Position numbers and translations under genes: made by a program. This document shows positions 25,012 through 34,775 of a stretch of DNA of 64,000 nt, one piece after another. The notes beneath the pieces were generated by a model. The model worked only from the letters and a program-made list of their open reading frames with translations. It made no database searches and was not told the origin of the DNA. The stretch's first letter is position 1. The number at the start of each line of letters is the position of its first letter. The stretch comes from Arthrobacter sp. StoSoilB5 (GTDB lineage Bacteria; Actinomycetota; Actinomycetes; Actinomycetales; Micrococcaceae). The DNA lies in assembly GCF_019977235.1 (NCBI RefSeq), contig NZ_AP024646.1:1488001-1552000 (forward strand), given 5' to 3'.

Positions 25012-25743
25012 CTACGTTTGGAGCGCCGCGATGGCTTCGGGCAAGGGCATGAGCAACACGGCACCGTGACCCGGCAGGATCACGTTGGCTTGGACGGTGT
25101 TCAGTGAGCGTGCCGCTGCGAGGGCGGTCTCCGGATCCGAGTGGTACATCCGGTGCAGCATCTGGGGCCCGGACTTTGTGCTGATCGGATGGCCGCTGAC
25201 GAACGAGTCGCCTACGGCGATGGCCTGCGCCCCGGGGAGCAGTAAAGCAGCGTTGCCTGGGGTATGCCCGGGCAAGAGGATAGCTTCCGGCTGGCCGGGC
25301 AGGCTCCGGAGCCTGTCCTCGTCCCATGCCTCGGCACCCGTTGCAGGCTCGGCTTGGAGCGCTTTCGCTTTGATGACGTGGAGCAGCCAGCGGAAAACGC
25401 GGGGACGCCAAGCCCGGACAATGACCTGGCCGAACGTGACCTGATGCTTTTCCTTGCCCTGAACGTGTGCCAATTCCTCCGGAGCACAGAGGATGGGCGT
25501 GCCAAACGTTCGCGAGAAATACGCCGCGGAGCCCGTGTGGTCCACGTGGCCATGGGTGATGAGCATGGCTTTGGCATCGGCGGGATCCAGACCGAGCCCC
25601 TTGACCGATCCGAGGACCAGGTCACGGTCGGCGGGGTATCCGCCGTCGATCAGTAGGAAGCCCGTGCCATCCCGGACAATGACCCAGTTGGACGCGGGCC
25701 CCTCAACAAAATGGACGCCGGTCGCGGGTTCGGATACCTTCAC
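25012..25743 (-). CDS. MBL-fold metallo-hydrolase
   Basis: A 243-residue protein with the metallo-beta-lactamase metal motif ITHGHVDHTGSAAYF (HxHxDH), preceded by LLIDGGYPADRD and followed by ILLPGHTPGNAALLLP (third histidine), AVGDSFVSG (bridging Asp) and VILPGHGAVL (final His). This is the two-metal hydrolase fold used by glyoxalases, lactonases and similar enzymes. There is no signal peptide. It lies 120 bp downstream of the nitrate reductase operon on the same strand and is convergent with lpdA (21 bp between stops). Substrate unknown. Confidence 0.88.
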   Translation of the reverse strand: MKVSEPATGVHFVEGPASNWVIVRDGTGFLLIDGGYPADRDLVLGSVKGLGLDPADAKAMLITHGHVDHTGSAAYFSRTFGTPILCAPEELAHVQGKEKHQVTFGQVIVRAWRPRVFRWLLHVIKAKALQAEPATGAEAWDEDRLRSLPGQPEAILLPGHTPGNAALLLPGAQAIAVGDSFVSGHPISTKSGPQMLHRMYHSDPETALAAARSLNTVQANVILPGHGAVLLMPLPEAIAALQT

Positions 25744-25776
25744 TCGGGAATTCTAAACCAGCGAGTTCGCCGGAAA

Positions 25777-25815
25777 GCTGCGAGACCGCCGATCAGGACC
25801 GGACGATTTCGCAGC
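25777..25815 (-). terminator. Weak hairpin downstream of the nitrate reductase operon
   Basis: GCTGCGA (25777-25783) and TCGCAGC (25809-25815) can pair across a 25-base loop in the 120-bp gap between the NasB-like stop and the MBL gene. There is no U-run and the loop is long, so termination here is uncertain. Confidence 0.3.
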
Positions 25816-25863
25816 ATTTCAGTGGGTTCGCAGCTGTCCCGCGAATTGGGTGCTCACGCGGCC

Positions 25864-27426
25864 TCAGGCGGCAGCCGCTTGGAAATGTTTTTCGATGAGC
25901 CCCTTGATGTCCTCGTGGCATCCGCCGCACCCTGTGCCTGCGCGGGTGGCCTTGGAGACCTCCCCAACAGTGCTGCAGCCTTCCAGCACGGAATCCTCAA
26001 TGCTTGCCGCGTTGACGCCAGCACACCGGCACACGGTGCGCTGGGGATCGTTGCTGGTAGCGCCGGAATCCAACTGGTCCGGGCCGTCCAAGCGGAGCAA
26101 GAGTGAGCGGTCTGCGGGAAGTTCGGAGGCCCGTTCGAAAAGGACTACGAGCTCTGCAGCGGTACGGGGCATGCCCACGGCTACCAGGCCCTCCAGCACA
26201 CCGCCGCGGGTTGTCATCTTGACGTAGCGGCCGTGCTCAGGATCGGCCCACTGGGAGATCTGTCGGCGCGCCCGACCAGAAGCGGCCCCGGCCTCAAGCA
26301 GCTCTTCGTCCCACGGATCGGCTTGGTTATCGCCGGCAACGGCCAGGTTGATGCCCCGTGCTTTCAGGACTACAACGCCCGGCTTTTCTGTGGGCAGGGC
26401 TTCAAGCGCATCCGCGGCTTCCTGGCCGTCCCGTGCCAGGACCACCAAATATTCAGCCAGCCATTCGGCCTGTCGCCACCCGGGGCCTACCAATCCGGAG
26501 GGGCCAGTGGCTGTCCGGCAATCGAGGCAGGCAGCGTCAGGGCAACGCACCTCGGCACAGTCGCCGATCGCGAACATGTGGGGCTCGTGGTAGGTCCGGA
26601 GATGGTGGTCCACCAGGATCCCAGCGCCGGTGGGGAGGCCACAGCCTTCAGCCAGCTCGATCCGGGGGCGGACGCCGCAGGAGAGGACCAGCAGGTCGCC
26701 GTCGATCGCAGAGCCGTCTTCCAGCAGCAGAGCGGAGAAACTTCCTCCGGGTCCAGCGGTTTCCACACCTGTGGACCTCGCGTTGCCGGCCATCCGTACG
26801 CCGCCGGAACGGAGGCTGCTGGTGAGGACCGATCCGCTGCCACGGTCAATGCTCCTGCCCAAAGGGAAGGGTCCGTTGTGGACCACCGTTGCCTGGGCGC
26901 CTTCCTCCGCGGCGGCGAGGGCAGTTTCCAAGCCAAGCACGCCACCGCCCAGGACCACCACGCGCTTGCCGCCAGCTACGGCTTCACGGAGCACTGCTGC
27001 ATCGTGAAGATCGCGCAGGGCAGTGACGCCTGCCGGTAGCACCGGGCCATTGGGATCCGGGTTCAACCCGGTGAGGTTGGGAATGACCGGGCGGGAGCCG
27101 GTGGCAAATACCAAGCGGTCGTAGTGTTCATTGGTGCCATCGGAGAGAACCACGTGTTGGCGTGCGCGGTCGATCCTCTTGACCTTGACACCCAACCGGA
27201 CGTCAACGCCGTCGGCCTCCAGTTCAGCGGCGTCAGCCATGGCCAAAGCTTCAGGAGTGGTCCGCCCGACGCCGAGTTCGGCAACCATCACGCGGTTGTA
27301 AGCGGCCTCAGCTTCCTGTCCGACAACGAGCATCTGTACGAGCCCGCTCCGGACGGCAGGAAGCAGCTCATCCACCAGCCGTGCAGCAACCGGGCCGAAT
27401 CCAACAACAACAATGCGCTCGCTCAT
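25864..27426 (-). CDS. FAD/NAD(P)-dependent reductase with BFD [2Fe-2S] domain, NasB-like electron-transfer subunit
   Basis: A 520-residue protein from ATG 27426, whose ATGA overlaps the nasA stop. Residues 4-25 are the FAD site (RIVVVGFGPVAARLVDELL); VVVLGGGVLGLETALAAAE binds NAD(P)H; MFAIGDCAEV is the second FAD motif. The C-terminal 60 residues form a BFD-type cluster domain: TVCRCAGVNAASIED...GTGCGGCHEDIK gives four cysteines. The layout resembles the front half of NirB and the NADH-dehydrogenase subunit (NasB/NasC type) of assimilatory nitrate reductases. It probably passes electrons from NADH to NasA. Confidence 0.85.
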   Translation of the reverse strand: MSERIVVVGFGPVAARLVDELLPAVRSGLVQMLVVGQEAEAAYNRVMVAELGVGRTTPEALAMADAAELEADGVDVRLGVKVKRIDRARQHVVLSDGTNEHYDRLVFATGSRPVIPNLTGLNPDPNGPVLPAGVTALRDLHDAAVLREAVAGGKRVVVLGGGVLGLETALAAAEEGAQATVVHNGPFPLGRSIDRGSGSVLTSSLRSGGVRMAGNARSTGVETAGPGGSFSALLLEDGSAIDGDLLVLSCGVRPRIELAEGCGLPTGAGILVDHHLRTYHEPHMFAIGDCAEVRCPDAACLDCRTATGPSGLVGPGWRQAEWLAEYLVVLARDGQEAADALEALPTEKPGVVVLKARGINLAVAGDNQADPWDEELLEAGAASGRARRQISQWADPEHGRYVKMTTRGGVLEGLVAVGMPRTAAELVVLFERASELPADRSLLLRLDGPDQLDSGATSNDPQRTVCRCAGVNAASIEDSVLEGCSTVGEVSKATRAGTGCGGCHEDIKGLIEKHFQAAAA

Positions 27427-29648
27427 GATGCCTCCTTGGCGTGCAAGGGCAGCCCCGTGCCGGCAGGGACAGCGGCCGGGGCCGCTGAAACCTCCGTGGA
27501 GGCTGCCCGCCGGACCCATACCCGGCTGGTCTTGAATTCCGGCATGCCGGAAATGGGATCGGTGACCGCCTCAGTGAGACGGTTGGCGTTTTCCTGGCCC
27601 GGGAAATGGAACGGCAGGAAGACGGTGTCCGGGCGGACCGAATTGCTCAGTTCCGCCCGGCAGAGGACCTCGCCGCGCTGGTTGGTCACGGTTGCGTAAT
27701 CGCCGTCGGCAATGCCACGTGCCGCTGCCGTGCCAGGGTGGATCAGGAGCTTGGCCTGCGGCTGGGAAGCCAGCAGCTCGCTCACGCGGCGCGTCTGGGC
27801 GCCGGACTGGTAGTGCTCCAGAAGCCTGCCGGTTGCCAGCGCCAGCGAATCGTCCGCGAACGAACGAACGGCCCGCTTGGAGGGCGTCACCGGGACCATC
27901 ACGGCCCGGCCATCGGCATGGGCAAATCCGTCGGCAAAGAGTCGCGGCGTCCCGGTGCTGCCCACCGGGTAGGGCCAGTAGGCTGCCTCGCCGCGGTCCA
28001 GCATGGCGTAGTCGATGCCCGAGTAGTCAGCCAGGCCGCCGGCAGAGGCAAGCCTGAGCTCTTCGAACACTGTCTCGGGGTCATCACTGAACGTGGAGGG
28101 TGCTTCCAGCATCTCGGCGAGCCGGGCCATGAGCCACAGTTCGTTGCGAACACCCGGGGGAGGGGTGAGTGCCCGGCGGCGGCGGATGACGCGGCCCTCG
28201 AGGTTGGTCAGCGTCCCTTCTTCCTCCGCCCACTGCGTCACGGGCAGGACCAGATCCGCCTCTGCCGCGGTCTCGGACATGAAGAAGTCGCAAACCACCA
28301 GGAAATCAAGGCTGCGCAGTCCCTGTGTAACCGCGTTCGTGTCCGGCGCCGAAACCACCACGTTGGCGCCGTGCACGAAGAGGCAACGGACGCCGTCGGG
28401 CTTTCCCAGGGACTTGAGGAGTTCGACGGCGGGCAGGCCGGCTCCGGGGATCAGCGACTCGTCGACGCCCCAAACCTTGGCGACGTGGGCGCGCGCGGCG
28501 GGATCGGTGATCTTGCGGTAGCCCGGGAGCTGATCGGCCTTCTGGCCGTGTTCGCGGCCGCCCTGGCCGTTGCCCTGGCCCGTGAGTGTGCCGTAGCCGC
28601 TGCGCGCCGAGCCGGGCAAGCCCAGGAGGAGGCTGAGGTTGATGGCCGCGGTGGCTGTGTCCGTACCATCCACGTGCTGTTCCACGCCACGGCCGCTGAG
28701 GATGTAGCTGCCGCCATTGCGGGCGCCCTGTGCCAGCCGGCGGGCGGTTTCGCGGATGAGGGTGGCCGGAACGCCGGTGATGGACTGGACGCGCTCGGGC
28801 CAGAAGGCGTTGAGGCTGCGGACGACGGAAGCATAGCCCTTGGTGTTTGCCTCGATAAAGCCGGTGTCTGCCAGGCCTTCGTGGACAACAACGTGGCTGA
28901 TGCCCAACAGGAGGGCCAAATCTGTGCCGGGCGTCGGCTGGAGGTGGATACCGCCGCCGTCGCCCGTGAAGGCTGCAGTAGCCGAACGGCGGGGGTCCAC
29001 CACGATCAGCCCGCCGGCGTCGCGCGCGCCCTGGAGGTGCTGGACAAACGGAGGCATGGTCTCGGCGACGTTGGAGCCGAGCATGAGGATCACGGACGCG
29101 GAGTCCAGGTCCGTGACGGGGAAGGGGAGGCCGCGGTCGACGCCGAAGGCGCGGTTGCCGGCGGCGGCAGCCGAAGACATGCAGAACCGGCCGTTGTAAT
29201 CGATGCGTGAGGTGCGCAGTGCCAGCCGGGCGAACTTGCCCAGCATGTACGCCTTCTCGTTGGTGAGGCCGCCACCACCGAAAACTCCGACGGCGTCGTT
29301 TCCGTACTGTTTCTGTGTGTCCTTCACGGCAGCGGTGATCAGCAGGAGCGCCTGGTCCCAGGAGATCGGCTGGTGGACGCCGTCGGATCCTTTGAGCATC
29401 GGTTCGGTGACCCGGCCGTTGTGACGCAACAACGACGCCGATGTCCAGCCTTTGCGGCACAGCCCGCCCCGGTTTGTGGGAAAGTCGCGCCCGGAAACTT
29501 CAAGGGGTACGGCAGCTTCCAGGGGCAAAGCGGGGCTGGCCGGTTCTGCGGCAGGCGCGGGCGCCGACCCCGGCTGTGCAGCCGGGGTCAGCGTCATGGC
29601 GCACTGGAGCGCGCAGTACGGGCAGTGGGTATCGGCGCCGTTGGGCAT
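27423..29648 (-). CDS. nasA: Assimilatory nitrate reductase catalytic subunit (molybdopterin oxidoreductase)
   Basis: A 741-residue protein. The N-terminus binds a [4Fe-4S] cluster through HCPYCALQCAM and NRGGLCRKGW. Molybdopterin motifs follow: GVFGGGGLTNEKAYMLGKFA, RFCMSSAAAAGNRAFG, VILMLGSNVAETMPP, YILSGRGVEQHVDGT, GLPGSARSGYGTLTGQGNGQ. The C-terminal MopB domain has LIHPGTAAARGIADGDYATV and FLPFHFPGQENANRL. No Tat signal is visible, so it is cytoplasmic and assimilatory. The ATG directly follows the narK stop, and its TGA overlaps the NasB-like start, giving one tight operon. Confidence 0.92.
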   Translation of the reverse strand: MPNGADTHCPYCALQCAMTLTPAAQPGSAPAPAAEPASPALPLEAAVPLEVSGRDFPTNRGGLCRKGWTSASLLRHNGRVTEPMLKGSDGVHQPISWDQALLLITAAVKDTQKQYGNDAVGVFGGGGLTNEKAYMLGKFARLALRTSRIDYNGRFCMSSAAAAGNRAFGVDRGLPFPVTDLDSASVILMLGSNVAETMPPFVQHLQGARDAGGLIVVDPRRSATAAFTGDGGGIHLQPTPGTDLALLLGISHVVVHEGLADTGFIEANTKGYASVVRSLNAFWPERVQSITGVPATLIRETARRLAQGARNGGSYILSGRGVEQHVDGTDTATAAINLSLLLGLPGSARSGYGTLTGQGNGQGGREHGQKADQLPGYRKITDPAARAHVAKVWGVDESLIPGAGLPAVELLKSLGKPDGVRCLFVHGANVVVSAPDTNAVTQGLRSLDFLVVCDFFMSETAAEADLVLPVTQWAEEEGTLTNLEGRVIRRRRALTPPPGVRNELWLMARLAEMLEAPSTFSDDPETVFEELRLASAGGLADYSGIDYAMLDRGEAAYWPYPVGSTGTPRLFADGFAHADGRAVMVPVTPSKRAVRSFADDSLALATGRLLEHYQSGAQTRRVSELLASQPQAKLLIHPGTAAARGIADGDYATVTNQRGEVLCRAELSNSVRPDTVFLPFHFPGQENANRLTEAVTDPISGMPEFKTSRVWVRRAASTEVSAAPAAVPAGTGLPLHAKEAS

Positions 29649-31061
29649 CTAGATGTGTCCGATCGTGTTGCGCTTCTGGGCGGGGCGGATGTAGCAGACC
29701 CAGCAGACGGTGAGCATCAGGACGTAGGCTCCAACGAATCCGTAGAACGCCGGGGTGTAGGAGCCGCTTGCCGTGTTCGATGCGTTCAGTACCTGGGGGA
29801 TCACGAATCCGCCGTAGGCACCGATCGCCGAGATCAGGCCCAGTGAGGAGGATGCCAACCGTGCCGTGGTGGTGCTCGGGGCACCTGCTCGGGCTGCGCG
29901 GCTGGAGGTCGCGAAGATGACCGGGATCATGCGGTAGGTTGCACCGTTACCGAAGCCGCTGGCTACGAAGAGCAGCAGGAACAGGCTCAGGAAGAGCCAG
30001 AAGTTCTTCAGCGGGAGGGTCCAGATCATGGTCAACGTGATGACGGCCATCGAAGCGAACGACGTAATGGTCATCCGGGCACCGCCCATGCGGTCTGCCA
30101 TGCGTCCGCCGTAGGGACGGGCCAGGGAACCGACCAGCGGGCCGAGGAATGCCAGGGACAAGGCCACTGCACCGACGTGGATGGAGGAGAAATCGGGGAA
30201 GTAGTCCTTGATCAGCTTCGGGAAGACGCCGGCGAAGCCGATGAACGAACCGAACGTACCGATGTAAAGGAATGCCATGATCCACAGGTGGGGTTCTTTG
30301 AGGGCCGCGACGGATCCGGCCACATCACCCTTGGCGCTGGTGAGGTTGTTCATGTACTTCCAGGCACCGAAAGCGGCGATCAGGATCAGCGGGATCCAGA
30401 TGATGCCGGCCATGGGCAGGTTGACGGTTCCAGCTGCAAGCAGGGTGATGGCGATGGGAACCACAAGCTGCGCGACGGCGGCACCGAGGTTTCCGCCCGC
30501 GGCGTTCAGCCCCAGTGCCCAGCCCTTTTCGCGGGCCGGGTAGAAGAAGGTGATGTTGGCCATCGAGCTGGCGAAGTTGCCTCCACCGAAGCCGGCCAGG
30601 GCTGCCACCAGGAGCATGACACCGAAAGGCGTCTCCGGGTTGGAAACACAGATCGCCAGGCCGCTGGCGGGAATCAGAAGGAGCAGTGCCGAAACGATGG
30701 TCCAGTTGCGGCCACCGAACTTCGGCACCATGAAGGTGTAGGGGATGCGGAGCGTGGCGCCTACAAGGCTGGGGATGGAGATGAGCCAGAAGATCTGGTT
30801 GGTATCGAACTTGAAACCTGCTGCGGGGAGCTGGACGACAACGATCGACCAGAGCTGCCATACGACAAATCCGAGGAATTCGGCGAAGATCGACCAGTAC
30901 AGGTTTCGCTTGGCGATGGACCGGCCTTCGGCTTCCCACTGGCCCTTGTCCTCGGCATCCCAGTTGGCGATCCAGCGGCCGGGGCGGTGTTCAAGGGTGG
31001 GAACGGCGGTAGCAGTGGACTGGGTGGGGGCCAGTTCTTCTGCAGTGCGGTCAACAGTCAC
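29649..31061 (-). CDS. narK: Nitrate/nitrite transporter, NarK family (MFS)
   Basis: A 470-residue membrane protein with about 12 hydrophobic segments. Nitrate-porter features include FLGFVVWQLWSIVVVQLPAAG in helix 1, ALAGFGGGNFASSMANITFF (the glycine-rich NNP nitrate signature in helix 5) and YGGRMADRMGGARM. It imports nitrate (and perhaps exports nitrite) for NasA. The start is GTG 31061 with an excellent AAAGGAGG 8 bases upstream. First gene of narK-nasA-nasB-like; its stop abuts the nasA ATG. Confidence 0.95.
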   Translation of the reverse strand: MTVDRTAEELAPTQSTATAVPTLEHRPGRWIANWDAEDKGQWEAEGRSIAKRNLYWSIFAEFLGFVVWQLWSIVVVQLPAAGFKFDTNQIFWLISIPSLVGATLRIPYTFMVPKFGGRNWTIVSALLLLIPASGLAICVSNPETPFGVMLLVAALAGFGGGNFASSMANITFFYPAREKGWALGLNAAGGNLGAAVAQLVVPIAITLLAAGTVNLPMAGIIWIPLILIAAFGAWKYMNNLTSAKGDVAGSVAALKEPHLWIMAFLYIGTFGSFIGFAGVFPKLIKDYFPDFSSIHVGAVALSLAFLGPLVGSLARPYGGRMADRMGGARMTITSFASMAVITLTMIWTLPLKNFWLFLSLFLLLFVASGFGNGATYRMIPVIFATSSRAARAGAPSTTTARLASSSLGLISAIGAYGGFVIPQVLNASNTASGSYTPAFYGFVGAYVLMLTVCWVCYIRPAQKRNTIGHI

Positions 31062-31132
31062 GGAGTGCCTCCTTTGTGGGGACGTTGTTCTTCCAAGGTA
31101 GGTTTCACGCGTTTCGCGGACCGTCGCCCTTT

Positions 31133-31148
31133 GTAAACGTGCTGTGAC
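31133..31148. promoter_or_regulatory. Weak GlnR-like motif upstream of narK
   Basis: On the plus strand GTAAA (31133-31137) and GTGAC (31144-31148) are 11 bp apart; read on the minus strand they are GTCAC and TTTAC, matching the looser AC-n9-AC GlnR pattern. It lies 72-87 bp upstream of narK. Only two half-sites are found, so it is much weaker than the nirB array. Confidence 0.3.
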
Positions 31149-31355
31149 ATTTCCCTATCGGCGGGGTCACCAGCGCGTGAGGCAATGGTGAGGTAGTGTG
31201 GCCCGGACCACAGAATGAGACTTTTCGATTGGTCCGCATTGTGGACTTAGTTGTCCAGTCAATGGACTGCGGGAACTATTATTGAACTCTCGAATAATCC
31301 TTCGCCGGGCAGGCTCCCAGGGCCATCGGCCGGTGTGAACGAAAGCTGCTACTAC

Positions 31356-32765
31356 ATGTCTTCGACTGCCACGTCCAAGGAAGGCGAGTCCACCAAGCCG
31401 GTGAATTCGCGGGGGAAAGTGATCTTCGCGAGCCTGATCGGCACGACGATCGAGTTCTACGACTTCTACGCCTATGCCACCGCGTCAGTGCTCGTCTTCC
31501 CCAAGCTGTTCTTCCCCGATGCCACAGACATCAATGCGCTGCTCAGTGCGTTCGCCATCTTCGGTGTTGCCTTCTTCGCGCGTCCCATCGGCGCCGTCGT
31601 CTTTGGCCACTTTGGTGACAAGATCGGCCGCAAGGGAACCTTGGTCGCCTCGTTGTTGACCATGGGAATCGCAACGTTCCTGATCGGTCTCCTGCCTACG
31701 GCTTCAATGCAGGGATGGGCGGTCCTGGCCCCGATCATGCTGGTTGTCCTGCGCTTCTTCCAAGGCCTGGCCCTGGGTGGGGAATGGTCCGGCGCAGCTT
31801 TGCTGGCCACCGAAAATGCGCCAGAGGGCAAGCGTGCCATCTACGGAACGTTCCCGCAGTTGGGTGCCCCGATTGGCTTCATCATTGCCAACGTGATCTT
31901 CATCTGGATGAATGTGGCCCTGAGTGCCGAAGAATTCCTGGCATGGGGTTGGCGCGTTCCGTTCATCCTCAGCGCTGTGTTGGTCATCGTCGGCCTCTAC
32001 GTCCGCTTGAAGCTGGTGGAGAGCGTCTCCTTCACCAAGGTGATCGAACAGGAAAAAGTCCAGAAGCTGCCCCTCGCCGCAACCCTCAAGAGCCACTGGC
32101 GCCCGGTCCTGGCCGGCACTTTCATCATGTTCGCCACCTACGTGCTCTTCTACATCATGACCACGTTCACCCTGTCCTACGGCACCAAGCCCACCCTGGC
32201 CGGCGCCCAGGCGGCAGCTGAAAAGGCCGGTAAGCCCATGACGGCGGACCAGGTTGCCGCATTTATCCCCGGCCTGGGCATTACCCGGTCCGACTTCCTC
32301 TGGATGCTGATCATCGGCGTGGTGTTCTTCGGTATCTTCACCGTGGTTTCCGGACCTCTGGCTGAGAAGTGGGGCCGCCGCAAGTTCCTGCTGGGCGTCA
32401 CTGCCGGCATCTTCGTGTTCGGTGCGCTGTGGTTCACTATGTTCGGTCCCGGCCAGGCAGCGGCAATGGTTGGCCTCATTGTGGGCTTCACCCTCATGGG
32501 CCTGACCTTCGGCCCCATGGCAGCCATCCTGCCCGAGCTGTTCCCGGCCAACGTCCGCTACACCGGTTCTGCTGTGGCCTACAACCTGTCGTCCATGATC
32601 GGAGCCGCCCCGGCATCCTTCGTCGCCATCGCCCTCTGGTCGGCTGCTAACGGCAGCACCTGGCTGGTTGGCGTGTACATGGCCATCGCCGCGGTGGTCA
32701 CTTTTGTGGCGCTCTGGCTCACCCGCGAAACCAAGGACATGGACTACGAGAACAACGTCGCCTGA
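31356..32765 (+). CDS. Metabolite:H+ symporter (MHS) family MFS transporter
   Basis: A 469-residue protein from ATG 31356 (MSSTATSKEG); an earlier in-frame start at 31251 is less likely. About 12 membrane segments. MHS-type motifs: SLIGTTIEFYDFYAYATAS in helix 1, GHFGDKIGRKGTLVASLL (MFS motif A), FFQGLALGGEWSGAALLATE in helix 4, and GPLAEKWGRRKFLLG. Relatives carry shikimate, proline/betaine, alpha-ketoglutarate or citrate with protons; the substrate here is not determinable. It is divergent from narK and ends before a strong bidirectional terminator. Confidence 0.9.
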   Translation: MSSTATSKEGESTKPVNSRGKVIFASLIGTTIEFYDFYAYATASVLVFPKLFFPDATDINALLSAFAIFGVAFFARPIGAVVFGHFGDKIGRKGTLVASLLTMGIATFLIGLLPTASMQGWAVLAPIMLVVLRFFQGLALGGEWSGAALLATENAPEGKRAIYGTFPQLGAPIGFIIANVIFIWMNVALSAEEFLAWGWRVPFILSAVLVIVGLYVRLKLVESVSFTKVIEQEKVQKLPLAATLKSHWRPVLAGTFIMFATYVLFYIMTTFTLSYGTKPTLAGAQAAAEKAGKPMTADQVAAFIPGLGITRSDFLWMLIIGVVFFGIFTVVSGPLAEKWGRRKFLLGVTAGIFVFGALWFTMFGPGQAAAMVGLIVGFTLMGLTFGPMAAILPELFPANVRYTGSAVAYNLSSMIGAAPASFVAIALWSAANGSTWLVGVYMAIAAVVTFVALWLTRETKDMDYENNVA

Positions 32766-32779
32766 CCTTGTGTGAATTT

Positions 32780-32825
32780 ACGACGTCGGCCCCGCACCGT
32801 TTGGTTGGTGCGGGGCCGACGTCGT
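32780..32825. terminator. Strong bidirectional terminator-like hairpin
   Basis: Two perfect 19-bp complementary arms (32780-32798 and 32807-32825) with an 8-base loop lie between the convergent MHS transporter and accA stops. The stem is very GC-rich (contains CGGCCCCGCACC). The flanks are only mildly T/A-rich, as is usual for actinobacterial terminators. It can serve both strands. Confidence 0.85.
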
Positions 32826-32843
32826 TAAGAGGTGCTTTGGGGG

Positions 32844-34658
32844 TTAGTCCTCGATCGTAGCGATGACAGCGCCGGCAGCGACCGTCTCACCGGAGGTGGC
32901 TGCGAGGCCACGGACCGTGCCGGACTTGTGGGCCGTCAATGGCTGCTCCATCTTCATGGCTTCCAGGACAACGATCAGATCGCCTTCGGCCACGACGTCG
33001 CCATCGGCAGCTGCGACCTTGACGATGGTGCCCTGCATCGGCGATGTCAGAGCATCGCCACCGGCAGCAGCCGCTGTGGCCCCTGCCGAACGGGAGCGCT
33101 TCTTGGACTTGCCCGACTTGGTGCCCGAACCACTGGAAACAGCGGCGGCGCTGGCACCCAAGCCGGACGGCAGGACGACCTCAAGCCGCTTGCCGCCAAC
33201 CTCGACCACGACGCGCTGGCGCTCACCGGCGTCGTGCGTTTCCGTGTTGGCGCCAGTGGCAGACCAAGCGGGGATGCTGTTGACGAACTCGGTCTCGATC
33301 CAGCGGGTGTGTACCTTGAAAGGGCCATCTGCCGGTGCGAAGTCGGGATCGGTGACCACTGCGAGGTCGAACGGGATGACGGTGGGGATGCCTTCCACCA
33401 CCATTTCCTCAAGGGCGCGGCGGGAACGCTGGAGGGCCTGCTCGCGGGTTGCGCCCGTGACGATCAGCTTGGACAGCATCGAGTCGAAGTTGCCGCTGAT
33501 GACGTCGCCCTCCTCGATGCCGGAATCAACGCGGATGCCAGGGCCCGTGGGGTTCTTCAGCGTGCTCACCGTGCCGGGAGCAGGCATGAAGTTGCGGCCC
33601 GGGTCCTCACCGGTGATGCGGAATTCGAAGGAGTGGCCGCGGACCTCAGGGTCTTCGTAGCCAAGCGCTTCACCACGTGCAATACGGAACTGCTCGCGAA
33701 CGAGGTCGATGCCCGTGACTTCCTCGGAAACGCAGTGCTCCACCTGCAGCCGGGTGTTGACCTCGAGGAAGGAGATGGTGCCGTCCTGGCCCACCAGGAA
33801 CTCGCACGTACCGGCGCCGAGGTAGTTGGCTTCCTTCAGGATGGCCTTGGAGGATTCGTAGAGCCGCTTGTTCTGCTCCTCGCTCAGGTAGGGGGCAGGG
33901 GCTTCTTCGACGAGTTTCTGGTTGCGGCGTTGCAACGAGCAGTCACGGGTGGAGACAACCACCACGTTGCCGTAAGCATCCGCCAGGCACTGCGTCTCGA
34001 CGTGGCGCGGCGCGTCGAGGAAGCGCTCGATGAAGCACTCCCCGCGGCCGAAAGCCGCAATGGCTTCACGGACAGCGGATTCGTACAGCTCAGGAATCTC
34101 TTCCATGGTGCGGGCAACCTTGATGCCGCGTCCGCCGCCGCCGAAAGCAGCCTTGATGGCGACGGGCAGGCCGAATTCCTCGGCAAACTTGAGGATCTCG
34201 TCCGCGGATTCCACGGGATCGGCTGTGCCCGGGACCAGCGGGGCGCCTACTTTCTCGGCGATGTGGCGAGCCTGGACCTTGTCGCCCAAGGCGGAGATCG
34301 CTTCGGGTGAGGGGCCGATCCAGGTGATGCCGGCGTCGATCACTTTGGCCGCGAACTCTGCGTTTTCGGCGAGGAAACCGTACCCGGGGTGGATTCCATC
34401 GGCGCCGGACTGCTTGGCGACGTCGATGATCTTGTCCATCACAAGGTACGACTCAGCTGCGGTGTTGCCGCCAAGGGCATACGCTTCGTCGGCAAGGCGG
34501 ACATGCAGGGCATCACGGTCCGGGTCTGCATAGACGGCTACGGAGGCGATGCCTTCGTCCCGGGCGGCTCGGATGATGCGGACCGCGATTTCGCCGCGGT
34601 TGGCAATCAAGACCTTGGTAAGAGGGCTGGAAATGGGCTGCGCCGGGTTAGCTGACAA
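32844..34658 (-). CDS. Acyl-CoA (acetyl/propionyl-CoA) carboxylase alpha subunit: biotin carboxylase plus biotin carrier
   Basis: About 604 residues. TTG at 34658 is chosen because AGAAGGAGT precedes it; the ATG 57 bases upstream (34715) has no ribosome site. Biotin carboxylase motifs: [48 protein letters not shown] (ATP grasp), [20 protein letters not shown]. The C-terminal carrier domain has [11 protein letters not shown], whose Lys is biotinylated. It resembles AccA3 of M. tuberculosis (Rv3285). It carboxylates biotin for the AccD subunit encoded at 45104-46687, with AccE and BirA nearby. A basic Ala/Ser/Lys-rich linker precedes the carrier. Confidence 0.94.
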   Translation of the reverse strand: MSANPAQPISSPLTKVLIANRGEIAVRIIRAARDEGIASVAVYADPDRDALHVRLADEAYALGGNTAAESYLVMDKIIDVAKQSGADGIHPGYGFLAENAEFAAKVIDAGITWIGPSPEAISALGDKVQARHIAEKVGAPLVPGTADPVESADEILKFAEEFGLPVAIKAAFGGGGRGIKVARTMEEIPELYESAVREAIAAFGRGECFIERFLDAPRHVETQCLADAYGNVVVVSTRDCSLQRRNQKLVEEAPAPYLSEEQNKRLYESSKAILKEANYLGAGTCEFLVGQDGTISFLEVNTRLQVEHCVSEEVTGIDLVREQFRIARGEALGYEDPEVRGHSFEFRITGEDPGRNFMPAPGTVSTLKNPTGPGIRVDSGIEEGDVISGNFDSMLSKLIVTGATREQALQRSRRALEEMVVEGIPTVIPFDLAVVTDPDFAPADGPFKVHTRWIETEFVNSIPAWSATGANTETHDAGERQRVVVEVGGKRLEVVLPSGLGASAAAVSSGSGTKSGKSKKRSRSAGATAAAAGGDALTSPMQGTIVKVAAADGDVVAEGDLIVVLEAMKMEQPLTAHKSGTVRGLAATSGETVAAGAVIATIED

Positions 34659-34775
34659 GTTGTTGACTCCTTCTGTCCTTGAGGAGCCTAGCGTGATTGT
34701 GAGGGTTCCGCCCATATTGATGGGGGATTCCGTGTGTGAGGCGATGTTCCTTTGTAGGTTTGCTACAAATCGCGT

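Noticed and set aside
31101-31120. GlnR box from two GTTTC words upstream of narK
   Set aside because: They are 9 bp apart, not the 11 bp needed.
34659-34715. Start of the AccA subunit at ATG 34715
   Set aside because: No ribosome site; AAGGAG sits at the right distance from TTG 34658, just before the conserved [11 protein letters not shown].
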